This document shows, piece after piece, positions 1-7,367 of a stretch of 64,000 nucleotides of DNA (position 1 is the stretch's first letter; each line of letters opens with the position of its first letter). The translations under genes were made by a program, and so were the position numbers. Source of the stretch: Microbacterium sp. Root61 (GTDB lineage Bacteria; Actinomycetota; Actinomycetes; Actinomycetales; Microbacteriaceae); contig NZ_LMGU01000001.1 of the NCBI RefSeq assembly GCF_001427525.1, forward strand, positions 1,707,788-1,771,787, written 5' to 3'. The notes beneath the pieces are model-generated. The model was not told where the DNA came from. It saw only the letters and a program-made list of their open reading frames with translations, and made no database searches.

Positions 1-877
1 TGAGCAGCGACAGCACGACCGTCACGTTGGACGCGAGGATCGCCGGGGCCGTCTTGCGCCATGCGGTGGCCAGCGCGACGCGGTGGCTGTCATTGACGAA
101 CAGCTCCTCGCGGTAGCGCGAGATGAGCAGCAGGGCGTAGTTGGCCCCTGCGCCGAACACGAGGACGCTGACGATGCCGGTGTCGAACTGGAGGCCCAGC
201 GCGGTGCCGACCGCCGAGGTCGTCTTGCTCGCGAGCTGGTCGGCGAAGGCGACGACGGTCAGCGGGATGATCCACAGGATCGGCGAACGATAGGTGAGGA
301 TCAGCAGCAGCGCGACGATCCCGATGGTGACGATGAGCAGGGTGAAATCAGCGCCCTCGAACGCGGAGGTGATGTCCGCGCCGAACGCCGGTCCGCCCGT
401 GACCAGCACGGTCACGCCGTCGATCGAGTTGTCCGCCACGACACCGCGCAGCGCCTTGACCTCCTCGGCCGTGGCCTTGTTGTCGTCGCCGATCGTGATC
501 GGGGTCTGCACGACGGCGGCGCGACCGTCGTCGCTCGTGATCACGGGCGACGCCGTGTGGCCGGTCTCCTCGTTCAGCGCCGGCACCATCGCGTCGAGTG
601 CGGCCAGGTCGGACTCGCTGAGCGGGTCGCCGTCATCGCGGCTCGCGACGACCAGCACCGATTGCTTGTCGCCATCGGGGAACTGCGAGAGCAGCTCCGT
701 CACCGCGGCGGACTCGGATGTCGGGGGTGCCGCGTCGTTGCCGGCGGGGGCTTTCGCTCCGCTGAAGGCACCCATCAGCATGACGATCGCGAAGAGGCCG
801 ATCGCCAGTGAGATCCACGCCCCCTTTCGCGAAGTGAGTCGTTCGGCCAGGGTCGTGCGAGGGCGGGGTTCGGGCAT
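1..877 (-). CDS. MMPL-family transporter, N-terminal part (runs off the window)
   Basis: Reading leftward from the ATG at 875-877, the frame stays open for about 292 codons to the window edge. The protein begins MPEPRPRTTLAERLTSRKG and has one membrane helix near residues 20-37. A hydrophilic extracytoplasmic loop follows, then a block of hydrophobic helices starting near residue 165 (TLLIVTIGIVALLLILTYRS). One helix followed by a large loop and a helix bundle is the MMPL/RND-like layout of actinobacterial lipid and drug exporters. The C-terminal half lies outside the window. The substrate cannot be read from this part. Its start lies 187 bp from the oppositely oriented histidine kinase gene, so a shared regulatory region is possible. 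Confidence 0.85.
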   Translation of the reverse strand, partial: MPEPRPRTTLAERLTSRKGAWISLAIGLFAIVMLMGAFSGAKAPAGNDAAPPTSESAAVTELLSQFPDGDKQSVLVVASRDDGDPLSESDLAALDAMVPALNEETGHTASPVITSDDGRAAVVQTPITIGDDNKATAEEVKALRGVVADNSIDGVTVLVTGGPAFGADITSAFEGADFTLLIVTIGIVALLLILTYRSPILWIIPLTVVAFADQLASKTTSAVGTALGLQFDTGIVSVLVFGAGANYALLLISRYREELFVNDSHRVALATAWRKTAPAILASNVTVVLSLL

Positions 878-933
878 GCTTCGAGTCCACCCGCTGCCCA
901 CGCTTTGCGGATCGCGCAGGTGGTGGACCGATG

Positions 934-953
934 CCTCCACCTTTCGATGGAGG
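934..953. promoter_or_regulatory. Inverted repeat between MMPL and kinase genes
   Basis: CCTCCA (934-939) and TGGAGG (948-953) form an inverted repeat with an 8-bp spacer, in the 187-bp divergent region. It could be an operator for the response regulator encoded downstream. The arms are short and GC-rich, so chance is also possible. Confidence 0.25.
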
Positions 954-1064
954 GGACCGGGCGTTCCCGATGCTCGGGGACGCGACCCAGGTCGCTTGAT
1001 CCGGATGCCTCGGTCCGCCAGTGTGGAGCAATCGCTTCCGCCCCTCGACCGAGAGTGACCCCTC

Positions 1065-2813
1065 GTGGCCTCGCAGCCCTCCGTCTCACCTCTCACCCAT
1101 CCGACGCCCCGGCGTCTGCAGGGTGGCCGGACGGGTTCGCGCGAGTTCCCGCTGATCTTCATCGCCGCCTTCGCGGGCGTGATCGGGCTCATCGAGATCG
1201 GGGTCGGGGTCGGGCAAGGTCCGAATGCCCAGCTGTGGGAGGTGCTGGAGTTCACCGCACTGTTCTGGATCTGGACAGCGGCGGGAATCCTCGCGTGGTG
1301 GCGTCGGCCGACGAACGGCATCGGGGGCCTGCTCCTGATCGGCGCTCTCTCCGTTCTGCTGGGGAGCGTCGGATACCTCGGCTTCCCCGTCCTTCTCACG
1401 GTGCAATTGGTGTTCGGAACCAGCATCCTGGCGGTCGCGGTGCATCTGCTGCTCGCCTTCCCCTCCGGTCGGTTGCGCGGACGGCTCTCGATCGTCACCG
1501 TCGTCCTGGGCTACGTCTTGTGCATCGGGTTCGATCTCGTCGGGGAGATCTCGCACGGGAGCGTCAATCTGGGGCTGCTGCAGAGCCTGCTCGGCCTCAT
1601 GGTGATGGTCCTCACAGCGATCGTGCTGTTCGGACGGCTGCTGTCAGCAGATGCCGTGCATCGGCGCATCCTGCTGCCCCTGTTCACATACGGCATCCTC
1701 GCGGTGCTCGGGCTGCCACTGGTCCCGAACATCCTGTTTCCGTTGGGAGTGGACGAGGTCCTGATCCAATCGCTTCAGGTAGCGCTGTTGGCGGGGCTTC
1801 CCATCGCGTTCCTCCTCGGCGTCCTGCTCGGCGGCTTCACCCGCACCACCCCGCTGGAGTCCCTGAGCGAGTGGCTCGCGATTCGGGGCGCGAGCCGCCC
1901 GGCAGTCGCACAGGCACTGGCGACGACGCTCGGCGATAGCACGCTTCGAGTCGTGTACTGGGATCCCGCACACGATCGCTTCGTGGACGAACACGGCATC
2001 CCGGTGCCCGACGACTCGTCGAACACCGACCGCGGATGGCTCCAGGTGCGCGTCGATGACGAACTCGTCGGGGCGATCGACTATGACGCGCTGATGATCG
2101 CCGAGCCGTCGCCGGTCCGTCGTGCCGCCGAGGTGCTCGCCATCGCCCTCGACCGCGAGCGCCTCACCGTCCAGCTGCTCACGAGCAACGAGGCGCTCAT
2201 GCTCTCGCGCCTCCGCATCGTCGATGCCGCGGATCGGGAGCGTTCGCGGATCGCGCGCGACCTGCACGACGGGCTGCAGATGCAGCTCGTGCTCCTTGCG
2301 ATCGAAGCGCAGACGATGGCCAACGCGCCTTCGACACCGGCGGTCACCGGGGCCGCGGCCGAGAAGCTGCGGCACGGCATCGACCGGGCAGCCGCTGATC
2401 TGCGTCGCCTCGTGCACGACGTGCTGCCTGCTGAGCTGCTCGAGCAGGGTCTCGTGGCGGCAGCGGAGGATCTGGTGGACCGTCTCGCGGTGCCCGCGAC
2501 TCTCCATGCCGAAGTCGACGAGACGGCGATCACGACCTCGATCGCCCACACTGCGTACTTCATCATCGCCGAGGCGCTCGCCAACACGGTCAAGCATGCG
2601 CGGGCTTCGATGGTCAGAGTGACGATCGATCAACGCGAGGGACAGCTGGTGCTCGAGGTGGAGGACGACGGCGTCGGGGGTGCACGAGTCGGCGCCGGTT
2701 CCGGCCTGCGCGGGCTCTCCGACCGCGTCGACGCGCTGAGCGGCCGGATCTCGGTCCGTTCCACCAGCGCCCAGGGGACCTTGGTGAAAGTGGAGCTGCC
2801 ATGCGCGTTGTGA
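1065..2813 (+). CDS. Membrane sensor histidine kinase, NarL/DegS type
   Basis: This 582-aa protein starts at GTG 1065. Residues ~28-260 hold about seven to eight hydrophobic segments forming a membrane sensor. A short linker with a GAF-like stretch follows (~270-370). The HisKA_3 dimerisation helix then carries the phospho-acceptor His401 in RIARDLHDG. The C-terminal HATPase domain has an N-box (EALANTVKHA) and G-box residues (DDGVGG, GSGLRGL). It autophosphorylates and passes phosphate to the response regulator whose ATG at 2801 lies inside its 3' end, a 13-bp overlap indicating coupled translation. The stimulus is unknown; the membrane-buried N-terminus suggests an envelope or membrane signal. 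Confidence 0.9.
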   Translation: MASQPSVSPLTHPTPRRLQGGRTGSREFPLIFIAAFAGVIGLIEIGVGVGQGPNAQLWEVLEFTALFWIWTAAGILAWWRRPTNGIGGLLLIGALSVLLGSVGYLGFPVLLTVQLVFGTSILAVAVHLLLAFPSGRLRGRLSIVTVVLGYVLCIGFDLVGEISHGSVNLGLLQSLLGLMVMVLTAIVLFGRLLSADAVHRRILLPLFTYGILAVLGLPLVPNILFPLGVDEVLIQSLQVALLAGLPIAFLLGVLLGGFTRTTPLESLSEWLAIRGASRPAVAQALATTLGDSTLRVVYWDPAHDRFVDEHGIPVPDDSSNTDRGWLQVRVDDELVGAIDYDALMIAEPSPVRRAAEVLAIALDRERLTVQLLTSNEALMLSRLRIVDAADRERSRIARDLHDGLQMQLVLLAIEAQTMANAPSTPAVTGAAAEKLRHGIDRAAADLRRLVHDVLPAELLEQGLVAAAEDLVDRLAVPATLHAEVDETAITTSIAHTAYFIIAEALANTVKHARASMVRVTIDQREGQLVLEVEDDGVGGARVGAGSGLRGLSDRVDALSGRISVRSTSAQGTLVKVELPCAL

Positions 2814-3466
2814 TCGGTGAGGATGAGGTTCTTTTGCGCGAGGGGATCGCGCACGTGCTCGCCAGCGACGGCTTCGAGGTCCTCGCCAGCGTGAGCGACG
2901 CGACGCAGCTCGAGCGAGAGGTGTTCCGCCACCTCCCCGACCTGGTCGTGACCGACATCCGGATGCCTCCGAGCTACACCGACGAAGGTCTCGTGGCGGC
3001 GCTCCGCATCCGTCATTCCCGCCCCGACATCGGCGTCGTGGTCGTGTCGCAGCACGTGCAGCGCAGATACGCCGCCGAGCTGTTGAACGGCGACGGCGGC
3101 GGTTTCGGCTATCTCCTCAAGCAGCGGATCTCGGATGTTCGCACCTTCACGGCGGACCTCCGTCGCGTCGCCGCCGGCGGTACGGCCTTGGATCCCGAGG
3201 TGGTGTCGATGATCGTCGCGCGCGCGAGCCGTGGCACGGCAGCGCTGGGTCGTCTGACTCCGCGCCAGCTGGAGGTGCTCGGGCTGATGGCCGAGGGCCG
3301 CAGCAACGCCGCGATCGCTGCCCAGCTCGTGGTGAGCGAGAAGGCCGTCGTGCAGCACACGTCGAACATCTACGACGCGCTCGGTCTGACGATCGATGCC
3401 GATGATCACCGAAGGGTGATCGCGGTGATCCGCTACCTGCAATCGGCGGTGCCCCCCACGCAGTGA
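2801..3466 (+). CDS. LuxR/NarL-family response regulator
   Basis: This is a 221-aa two-domain regulator. The receiver domain (1-~120) begins MRVVIGEDEVLLREG, has the likely phospho-acceptor Asp52 in VVTDIRMPP and a conserved Lys in YLLKQRI. The LuxR-type HTH (~150-205) reads LTPRQLEVLGLMAEGRSN followed by a recognition helix ending in KAVVQHTSNIYDALGL. It overlaps the kinase gene and is its cognate partner. Likely targets include the divergent MMPL exporter and its own operon; that is inferred from position only. A strong hairpin covers its stop codon. Confidence 0.92.
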   Translation: MRVVIGEDEVLLREGIAHVLASDGFEVLASVSDATQLEREVFRHLPDLVVTDIRMPPSYTDEGLVAALRIRHSRPDIGVVVVSQHVQRRYAAELLNGDGGGFGYLLKQRISDVRTFTADLRRVAAGGTALDPEVVSMIVARASRGTAALGRLTPRQLEVLGLMAEGRSNAAIAAQLVVSEKAVVQHTSNIYDALGLTIDADDHRRVIAVIRYLQSAVPPTQ

Positions 3467-3479
3467 GGGCACCGCCGAT
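3442..3479. terminator. Bidirectional terminator hairpin
   Basis: ATCGGCGGTGCCC (3442-3454) pairs perfectly with GGGCACCGCCGAT (3467-3479) around a 12-nt loop. The stem spans the response-regulator stop codon and reaches to just before the end of the convergent beta-lactamase-fold gene. There is no long U-run, as is common in high-GC actinobacteria. Confidence 0.65.
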
Positions 3480-3487
3480 CACTCGTA

Positions 3488-4735
3488 TCAGGGGCCGTAC
3501 ATCGTGTCGATCAGCGTCTTGGCGAGCAACGCCGCCGGCGCTCCGCCGTCTGCGGCGGGCGCGAGGTTCGTCCATACGACGACCGTCACATCGGTGGCGG
3601 GGTCGTAGCCCATGAACGAGTTGTAGCCGGGGAGCGAGCCGATGTGGCCGTAGAACTGGTTCATCCCGGCCAGGCCCCAGCCGTACGCGTCCTCGCTCGC
3701 GTCCACGCTCGCGATACGGCCCGCCTGCAGTTCGTCGCTCAGCAGCCCGCCGGTCCCCATCGCTTTGACCCAGGTGGCCAGGTCCTCTGCGGTGGAGATG
3801 CCCATGCCGGCCGCCGACGTCCACGACGGGTTGTCGTTGGTGTGATCGGTCGGCAGCAGCGTGCCGTCGGCCACCGCGGCAAGATCCTCCTCGGAGAGCG
3901 AGGGTTCGACCATCGTGTCGACGTTCGTCGAGAACATGTATCCGTGCGAGTACGGCTCGGGCAGTGAGGTGTCGGTCACCTCTGGGTACGACGTCTCCGA
4001 GAGACCGAGCGGCTCGAACAGGCGCTCCTGGTAGATCTCGGCCAGGGGCTTGCCGTCCAGCTGCTCCGCGATGAGCCCGAGCAGCACCGTGTTGGTGTTC
4101 GAGTACGTGTAGCCTTCACCCGGCGCGAAGTAGGGCGGCTCTGCGAGGCCCATCGCGACCAGTTCCTCCGGCTGCCAGACGCGCTGGGTATCCTCATCCA
4201 GCGCGGTGTTCAATTCGAGGGTCGTCGTGTAGTTGTAGAGGCCGCTGCGCATGTTCAGCAGCTGTTCGATCGTGATGTTCTCGCCGTTGGGCACATCCGG
4301 ACGATAATCCGACACCGGATCATCGAGTGCGATCGCCCCTTCATCGACGAGCTGCAGGATGACGGTTCCGGTCCACGTCTTGGTGTTCGAGCCGATCCGC
4401 ACGTGATCCTCGACGGAAACCGGAGTCGAACCGCCCCACTCGGTGACGCCGTAGGCGGACACCACATCGCCATCGGGCGACTGGATGAGCATGACCGCAC
4501 CGGGCACGAACATCGAGGCGGCGTCCTCCTCGAACGCGGCCGTGAGCTCGTCCGCGTTGACGTTCAGGGCCTGGCCGTCCTCGGACGCGGTGGGCGTGGC
4601 GCTCTCTCCCGCCGTCGCGCCGCCCGAGCATGCCGCGAGCGCGAGCGCTGCGGTGATGATGACCGCGGCTGCTCCGCGCTGCCTCAGCAGCGTCCGCCGT
4701 GGAATCGTCCGGTCAGTGGTCCCCATGCTGTTCAC
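3488..4735 (-). CDS. Serine beta-lactamase/DD-peptidase-fold lipoprotein
   Basis: I chose GTG 4735, giving 415 aa, because AAGGAGG lies 5 nt upstream; an upstream in-frame start would lack this site. The N-terminus is a lipoprotein signal ending in LALAAC (Cys36), so the enzyme should be anchored outside the membrane. Family motifs are present: SxxK as SNTK (Ser116, Lys119), YxN as Y-S-N in YTYSNTN, and HxG in YGHIGSLPGYNSF. Together they mark the class C beta-lactamase/D-Ala-D-Ala carboxypeptidase/esterase fold (PF00144). HxG instead of KTG is more usual in esterases and D-aminopeptidases than in true beta-lactamases, so resistance should not be assumed. It is convergent with the two-component system. 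Confidence 0.9.
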   Translation of the reverse strand: MNSMGTTDRTIPRRTLLRQRGAAAVIITAALALAACSGGATAGESATPTASEDGQALNVNADELTAAFEEDAASMFVPGAVMLIQSPDGDVVSAYGVTEWGGSTPVSVEDHVRIGSNTKTWTGTVILQLVDEGAIALDDPVSDYRPDVPNGENITIEQLLNMRSGLYNYTTTLELNTALDEDTQRVWQPEELVAMGLAEPPYFAPGEGYTYSNTNTVLLGLIAEQLDGKPLAEIYQERLFEPLGLSETSYPEVTDTSLPEPYSHGYMFSTNVDTMVEPSLSEEDLAAVADGTLLPTDHTNDNPSWTSAAGMGISTAEDLATWVKAMGTGGLLSDELQAGRIASVDASEDAYGWGLAGMNQFYGHIGSLPGYNSFMGYDPATDVTVVVWTNLAPAADGGAPAALLAKTLIDTMYGP

Positions 4736-4884
4736 GGCATCCTCCTTCGCCCGCAGGCGCGGGAAACGGCTCCCAGTCTGGCGAGCCACGCGCCCCTGCA
4801 CCATGGATCCAGGTCCTGTGCCGGCGACCGAACAGGACCTCAGAGCCCATGGCGGCAGCCCCTGCCGCGGCGCGAGTCACAGAA

Positions 4885-4928
4885 AGGTAACGACACCTCT
4901 TGCCACCGTTACCTCGCCGTTATAGAGT
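4885..4928 (+). promoter_or_regulatory. Promoter of element A with MtrA-like direct repeats
   Basis: TTGCCA (4900-4905), a 17-bp spacer and TAGAGT (4923-4928) form a good housekeeping-type promoter. The spacer contains CCGTTA twice (4906 and 4917), 11 bp apart. Just upstream, AGGTAACG (4885-4892) is the exact inverse of CGTTACCT (4907-4914). On the other strand the repeats read ATAACG/GTAACG with a 5-bp gap, which resembles recognition by an OmpR-family regulator such as MtrA. The same layout recurs at 13401-13445. Confidence 0.6.
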
Positions 4929-4934
4929 CAGCAG

Positions 4935-5025
4935 CGGTAGCTGTTTGCTGTGGCAGCTGCCGACATGTGAATCCTCTCTTGGTGCAGGGACAAGGGCCGG
5001 TCGGAAGCCTCTCCGACCGGCCCTT
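4935..5025 (+). ncRNA. Candidate small/leader RNA, element A
   Basis: A transcript starting about 7 nt after the -10 box would be ~91 nt long and end in the hairpin at 4992-5025. It is not a protein gene; the only conserved start codon is an ATG directly followed by TGA (ATGTGA at 4965). The last 50 nt (4976-5025) are identical to 13499-13548. Before that, CAGCTG, GACATGTGA and the promoter are conserved while the rest differs. A single-stranded GGTGCAGGGACAA segment just before the terminator is fully conserved and could be a seed region. The M23 peptidase gene starts 28 nt after the hairpin, so this could equally be its attenuated leader. Confidence 0.5.
4992..5025 (+). terminator. Terminator of element A
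   Basis: AAGGGCCGGTCGG (4992-5004) pairs perfectly with CCGACCGGCCCTT (5013-5025) over 13 bp with an 8-nt loop. It is identical in element B, loop included. Confidence 0.75.
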
Positions 5026-5053
5026 CACCGTTCGCGGAAGGGCGTGACGCCGG

Positions 5054-5737
5054 ATGCCGGAGCCGTGGTCCGATGCCGGTGCGATGCCGCTCGTGCTCGA
5101 TCTCCCGTTCCGTGGGCGCTGGCTGACCCAGAACAGCCCAGCGCGGCGGGTGCCCAGCCACGGCACGCATCTGTTCGGCGTGACCTACGCCGTCGACTTC
5201 GTCGCGGTCGATGCCACCGGCCGATCCGCGCCACGGTCGTGGCGCAGCCGGCTGTCGGTGGAACCACCGGAGCTGTTCATCGGATTCGGCCTGCCGATCC
5301 TGGCTCCCTCCGCAGCCAGGGTCATCGCCGCGCACGACGGCGAAGAGGACCACGTCGCCCGCCGTTCGCAGCCCGCGCTCATCCCCTACGCCCTCAGCCA
5401 GGGCCGGCGCATCCGCTCGGGAGCCACGGCCCTCGCCGGCAACCATGTGATGTTGGCGCTCGGCGAGCGCGGGCCGTTCGTCACTCTCGCGCATCTGAAG
5501 CGAGGGAGCGTGAAGGTGCGGGTCGGCGACGCCGTGTCGGTCGGCGACCGGCTCGGCGATTGCGGCAACTCGGGCAACAGCACCGAGCCGCACGTGCACC
5601 TGCAGGCTGCGGACTCCCCCGATCCCCTGGTGGCGCGCGGCCTGCCGATCGCGTTCCGCGGCTACCGCCGGGCGGGGTCGGGCGCGGTCATCGCCGAGGG
5701 CATGCCGGGCGAGCGGGAGATCATCGAGGTCGACTGA
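5054..5737 (+). CDS. M23-family (LytM-like) zinc metallopeptidase without signal peptide
   Basis: This is a 227-aa protein whose second half is a peptidase_M23 domain. Candidate zinc ligands and catalytic residues are His39 and Asp48 in THLFGVTYAVDF and the HxH pair His180/His182 in EPHVHLQ. The fold motif GDCGNSGNS is also present. M23 enzymes normally cut peptidoglycan cross-links outside the cell. Here I find no signal peptide or membrane anchor from the first ATG or from the alternative ATG at 5084, so it may be cytoplasmic, exported another way, or a non-lytic homologue. Neither start has a clear ribosome site. It lies directly downstream of element A, whose promoter carries repeats like those of cell-wall regulator MtrA. 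Confidence 0.8.
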   Translation: MPEPWSDAGAMPLVLDLPFRGRWLTQNSPARRVPSHGTHLFGVTYAVDFVAVDATGRSAPRSWRSRLSVEPPELFIGFGLPILAPSAARVIAAHDGEEDHVARRSQPALIPYALSQGRRIRSGATALAGNHVMLALGERGPFVTLAHLKRGSVKVRVGDAVSVGDRLGDCGNSGNSTEPHVHLQAADSPDPLVARGLPIAFRGYRRAGSGAVIAEGMPGEREIIEVD

Positions 5738-5754
5738 ATCGGTCTGCGTGCGGG

Positions 5755-6270
5755 TCAGTGCACGAAGATCTTCAGAGCGATCGCGAGCATTCCGAGGGCC
5801 GCGGTCGCGAGCGTGCCGCACACACGCCAGTACCAGGGGATGCCGCGGCCGCCGAAGGCGATCCACCCGATCACGCCGAGCAGCGCCACTTGGGCCCACA
5901 GCGCCGTCCAGTAGGCGACCTCCCCTTCGTGCGCCCCGAAGAGTCCGAGCAGAAGGAACACGGCCGGCAGGATCCCCGCGAACAGAAACCCACGCGACTC
6001 GTACAGCGCGTGCCGCAGCGAGACCCGGAGCTGAACGCGATCCTCGTCCGCGCGTCGACGCTGCACGGCGACCGTGTGAGCGAACACATCCGTCGCCCAG
6101 AACACGAGCACGCTGAGGATCGTGACGACGAACACGTCGCGGATGCCTTCACCCTTGTTGGCGACCGCGATCACGACGCTGACGAGCACGATCCCCTCGA
6201 CCAGTTCCGGCGAAATGAATCGACGCCGGATATCTGATTCGGACCACTGTCGGGTGCCCGGTGTGTTCAC
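5755..6270 (-). CDS. Small integral membrane protein, unknown function
   Basis: This is a 171-aa protein with a short polar N-terminus (MNTPGTRQWSES) and about five hydrophobic segments: roughly residues 23-40, 45-63, 98-115, 120-140 and 148-168. A charged loop (QRRRADEDRVQLR) separates the second and third helices. I recognise no named family or catalytic motif. It is convergent with the M23 gene and upstream of a DUF4440-type protein on the same strand. It may be a channel, sensor or accessory membrane protein. Confidence 0.7.
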   Translation of the reverse strand: MNTPGTRQWSESDIRRRFISPELVEGIVLVSVVIAVANKGEGIRDVFVVTILSVLVFWATDVFAHTVAVQRRRADEDRVQLRVSLRHALYESRGFLFAGILPAVFLLLGLFGAHEGEVAYWTALWAQVALLGVIGWIAFGGRGIPWYWRVCGTLATAALGMLAIALKIFVH

Positions 6271-6363
6271 GACGACTCCTCGACTTCCTGCGGCGGGACC
6301 GCGAACTGTGTCATGTCTACTCTGGCATTTCGGAAGGGGTCGCGCCGCAGGAGTCTGTCCTGT

Positions 6364-6723
6364 TCACGCCGGGGCAACGGTTCCCTGGTGGAATTCGAGG
6401 AGAGGGCCGCCCGCGGTGACTCGCCACAGGGACGAGCGTCGAGACTGTCGTACACCGACCCGCAGGCGGTACGTCAACAGGTACAGCCCCGGCGACAGCT
6501 CACGAGCCGTCGCCTCGGACATCTCGACCTCGCCGAAGCCGGTCTCCGCCTCCAGCGCTTCGAGGGTCTCGGCGCGGGTCCAGATCCGGCCGCTCTGCCC
6601 GATCTCGACGAAGTCCGGGGCGAGGAGCTGCGCGACCGCATCGCGATCGGTTCGCACGCGGGGATCGAGCAGGCGCAGCTCCGCGGCGACGAGACGGTTT
6701 CTGAGGACTCGGTCGGTGGTCAC
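6364..6723 (-). CDS. NTF2-like / DUF4440 domain protein
   Basis: From GTG 6723 this gives a 119-aa single-domain protein. The pattern of an N-terminal helix (VLRNRLVAAELRLLDP), AVAQLLAPDFVEIGQSGRIWTR and a C-terminal strand WRVTAGGPLLEFHQGT is typical of SnoaL/NTF2-like DUF4440 proteins. Those form a cone-shaped pocket and serve as isomerases, hydrolases or small-ligand binders. A longer upstream extension in the same frame only covers antisense sequence of the response regulator, so I trimmed it. No catalytic role can be assigned. Confidence 0.75.
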   Translation of the reverse strand: MTTDRVLRNRLVAAELRLLDPRVRTDRDAVAQLLAPDFVEIGQSGRIWTRAETLEALEAETGFGEVEMSEATARELSPGLYLLTYRLRVGVRQSRRSSLWRVTAGGPLLEFHQGTVAPA

Positions 6724-6764
6724 GGCCCCACGATACTGGCGTGGAGATGCCGCGACCCGGACGT

Positions 6765-7367
6765 TCAGATCCAGCCGCGCTCTTCGGCTGTCAGGACTGC
6801 CTGCTGCCGCGTGCGCACCGCGAGCTTGGCGAGGACCGCGGAGACATGATTGCGGACCGTGCCGGGCGCGAGCGACAGCGCCCGGGCGATCTGACCCGTC
6901 GTCTCGCCGCGACGCCCCGCGCGCAGCACGTCCAGCTCGCGGTCGGTCAGCGGGCATCGCTCGTCGCTCAGCGCATCGGCGGCGATCTCCGGGTCGACGT
7001 ACCGGCCGCCCGCGGCGACGCGACGGATCACCTCGGCGACCTCGTCGGCTCCGCGCGACTTGGGGAGGAACCCCGCGACACCCGAGGCGAGCGCACGCCG
7101 CAGCACGCCCGGGCGCGCGTGCCGCGTGACCACGATGCAGCGGGTGTTGACGGTGCGCTTCAGCTTCTCGGTGACCTCCACGCCATCCAGGCCGGGCATC
7201 TCGAGGTCGAGGAGGCAGACATCCGGCGTCAGACGCGTGGCTTCAGCGACGGCCTGGGCCCCGTCGGAGCACTCGGCGACGACCTCGATGTCGGGCTCGA
7301 GCCGCAGGAGGGCGGCGAGCGCGGATCGGATCATCGCCTCGTCGTCGGCGATCAGGACGCGGATCAT
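6765..7367 (-). CDS. DesR-like LuxR/NarL response regulator
   Basis: This is a 200-aa regulator. The receiver domain begins MIRVLIADDEAMIRS, with the phospho-acceptor Asp in CLLDLEMPGLDG and the conserved Lys in FLPKSRG. The C-terminal HTH reads LTDRELDVLRAGRRGE then QIARALSLAPGTVRNHVSAV. Its ATG overlaps the stop of the upstream kinase (ATGA at 7364-7367), so the pair is co-translated. It resembles DesR-type regulators that respond to membrane state. A candidate site is the GTGAC-N4-GTCAC palindrome upstream of the kinase. Confidence 0.92.
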   Translation of the reverse strand: MIRVLIADDEAMIRSALAALLRLEPDIEVVAECSDGAQAVAEATRLTPDVCLLDLEMPGLDGVEVTEKLKRTVNTRCIVVTRHARPGVLRRALASGVAGFLPKSRGADEVAEVIRRVAAGGRYVDPEIAADALSDERCPLTDRELDVLRAGRRGETTGQIARALSLAPGTVRNHVSAVLAKLAVRTRQQAVLTAEERGWI

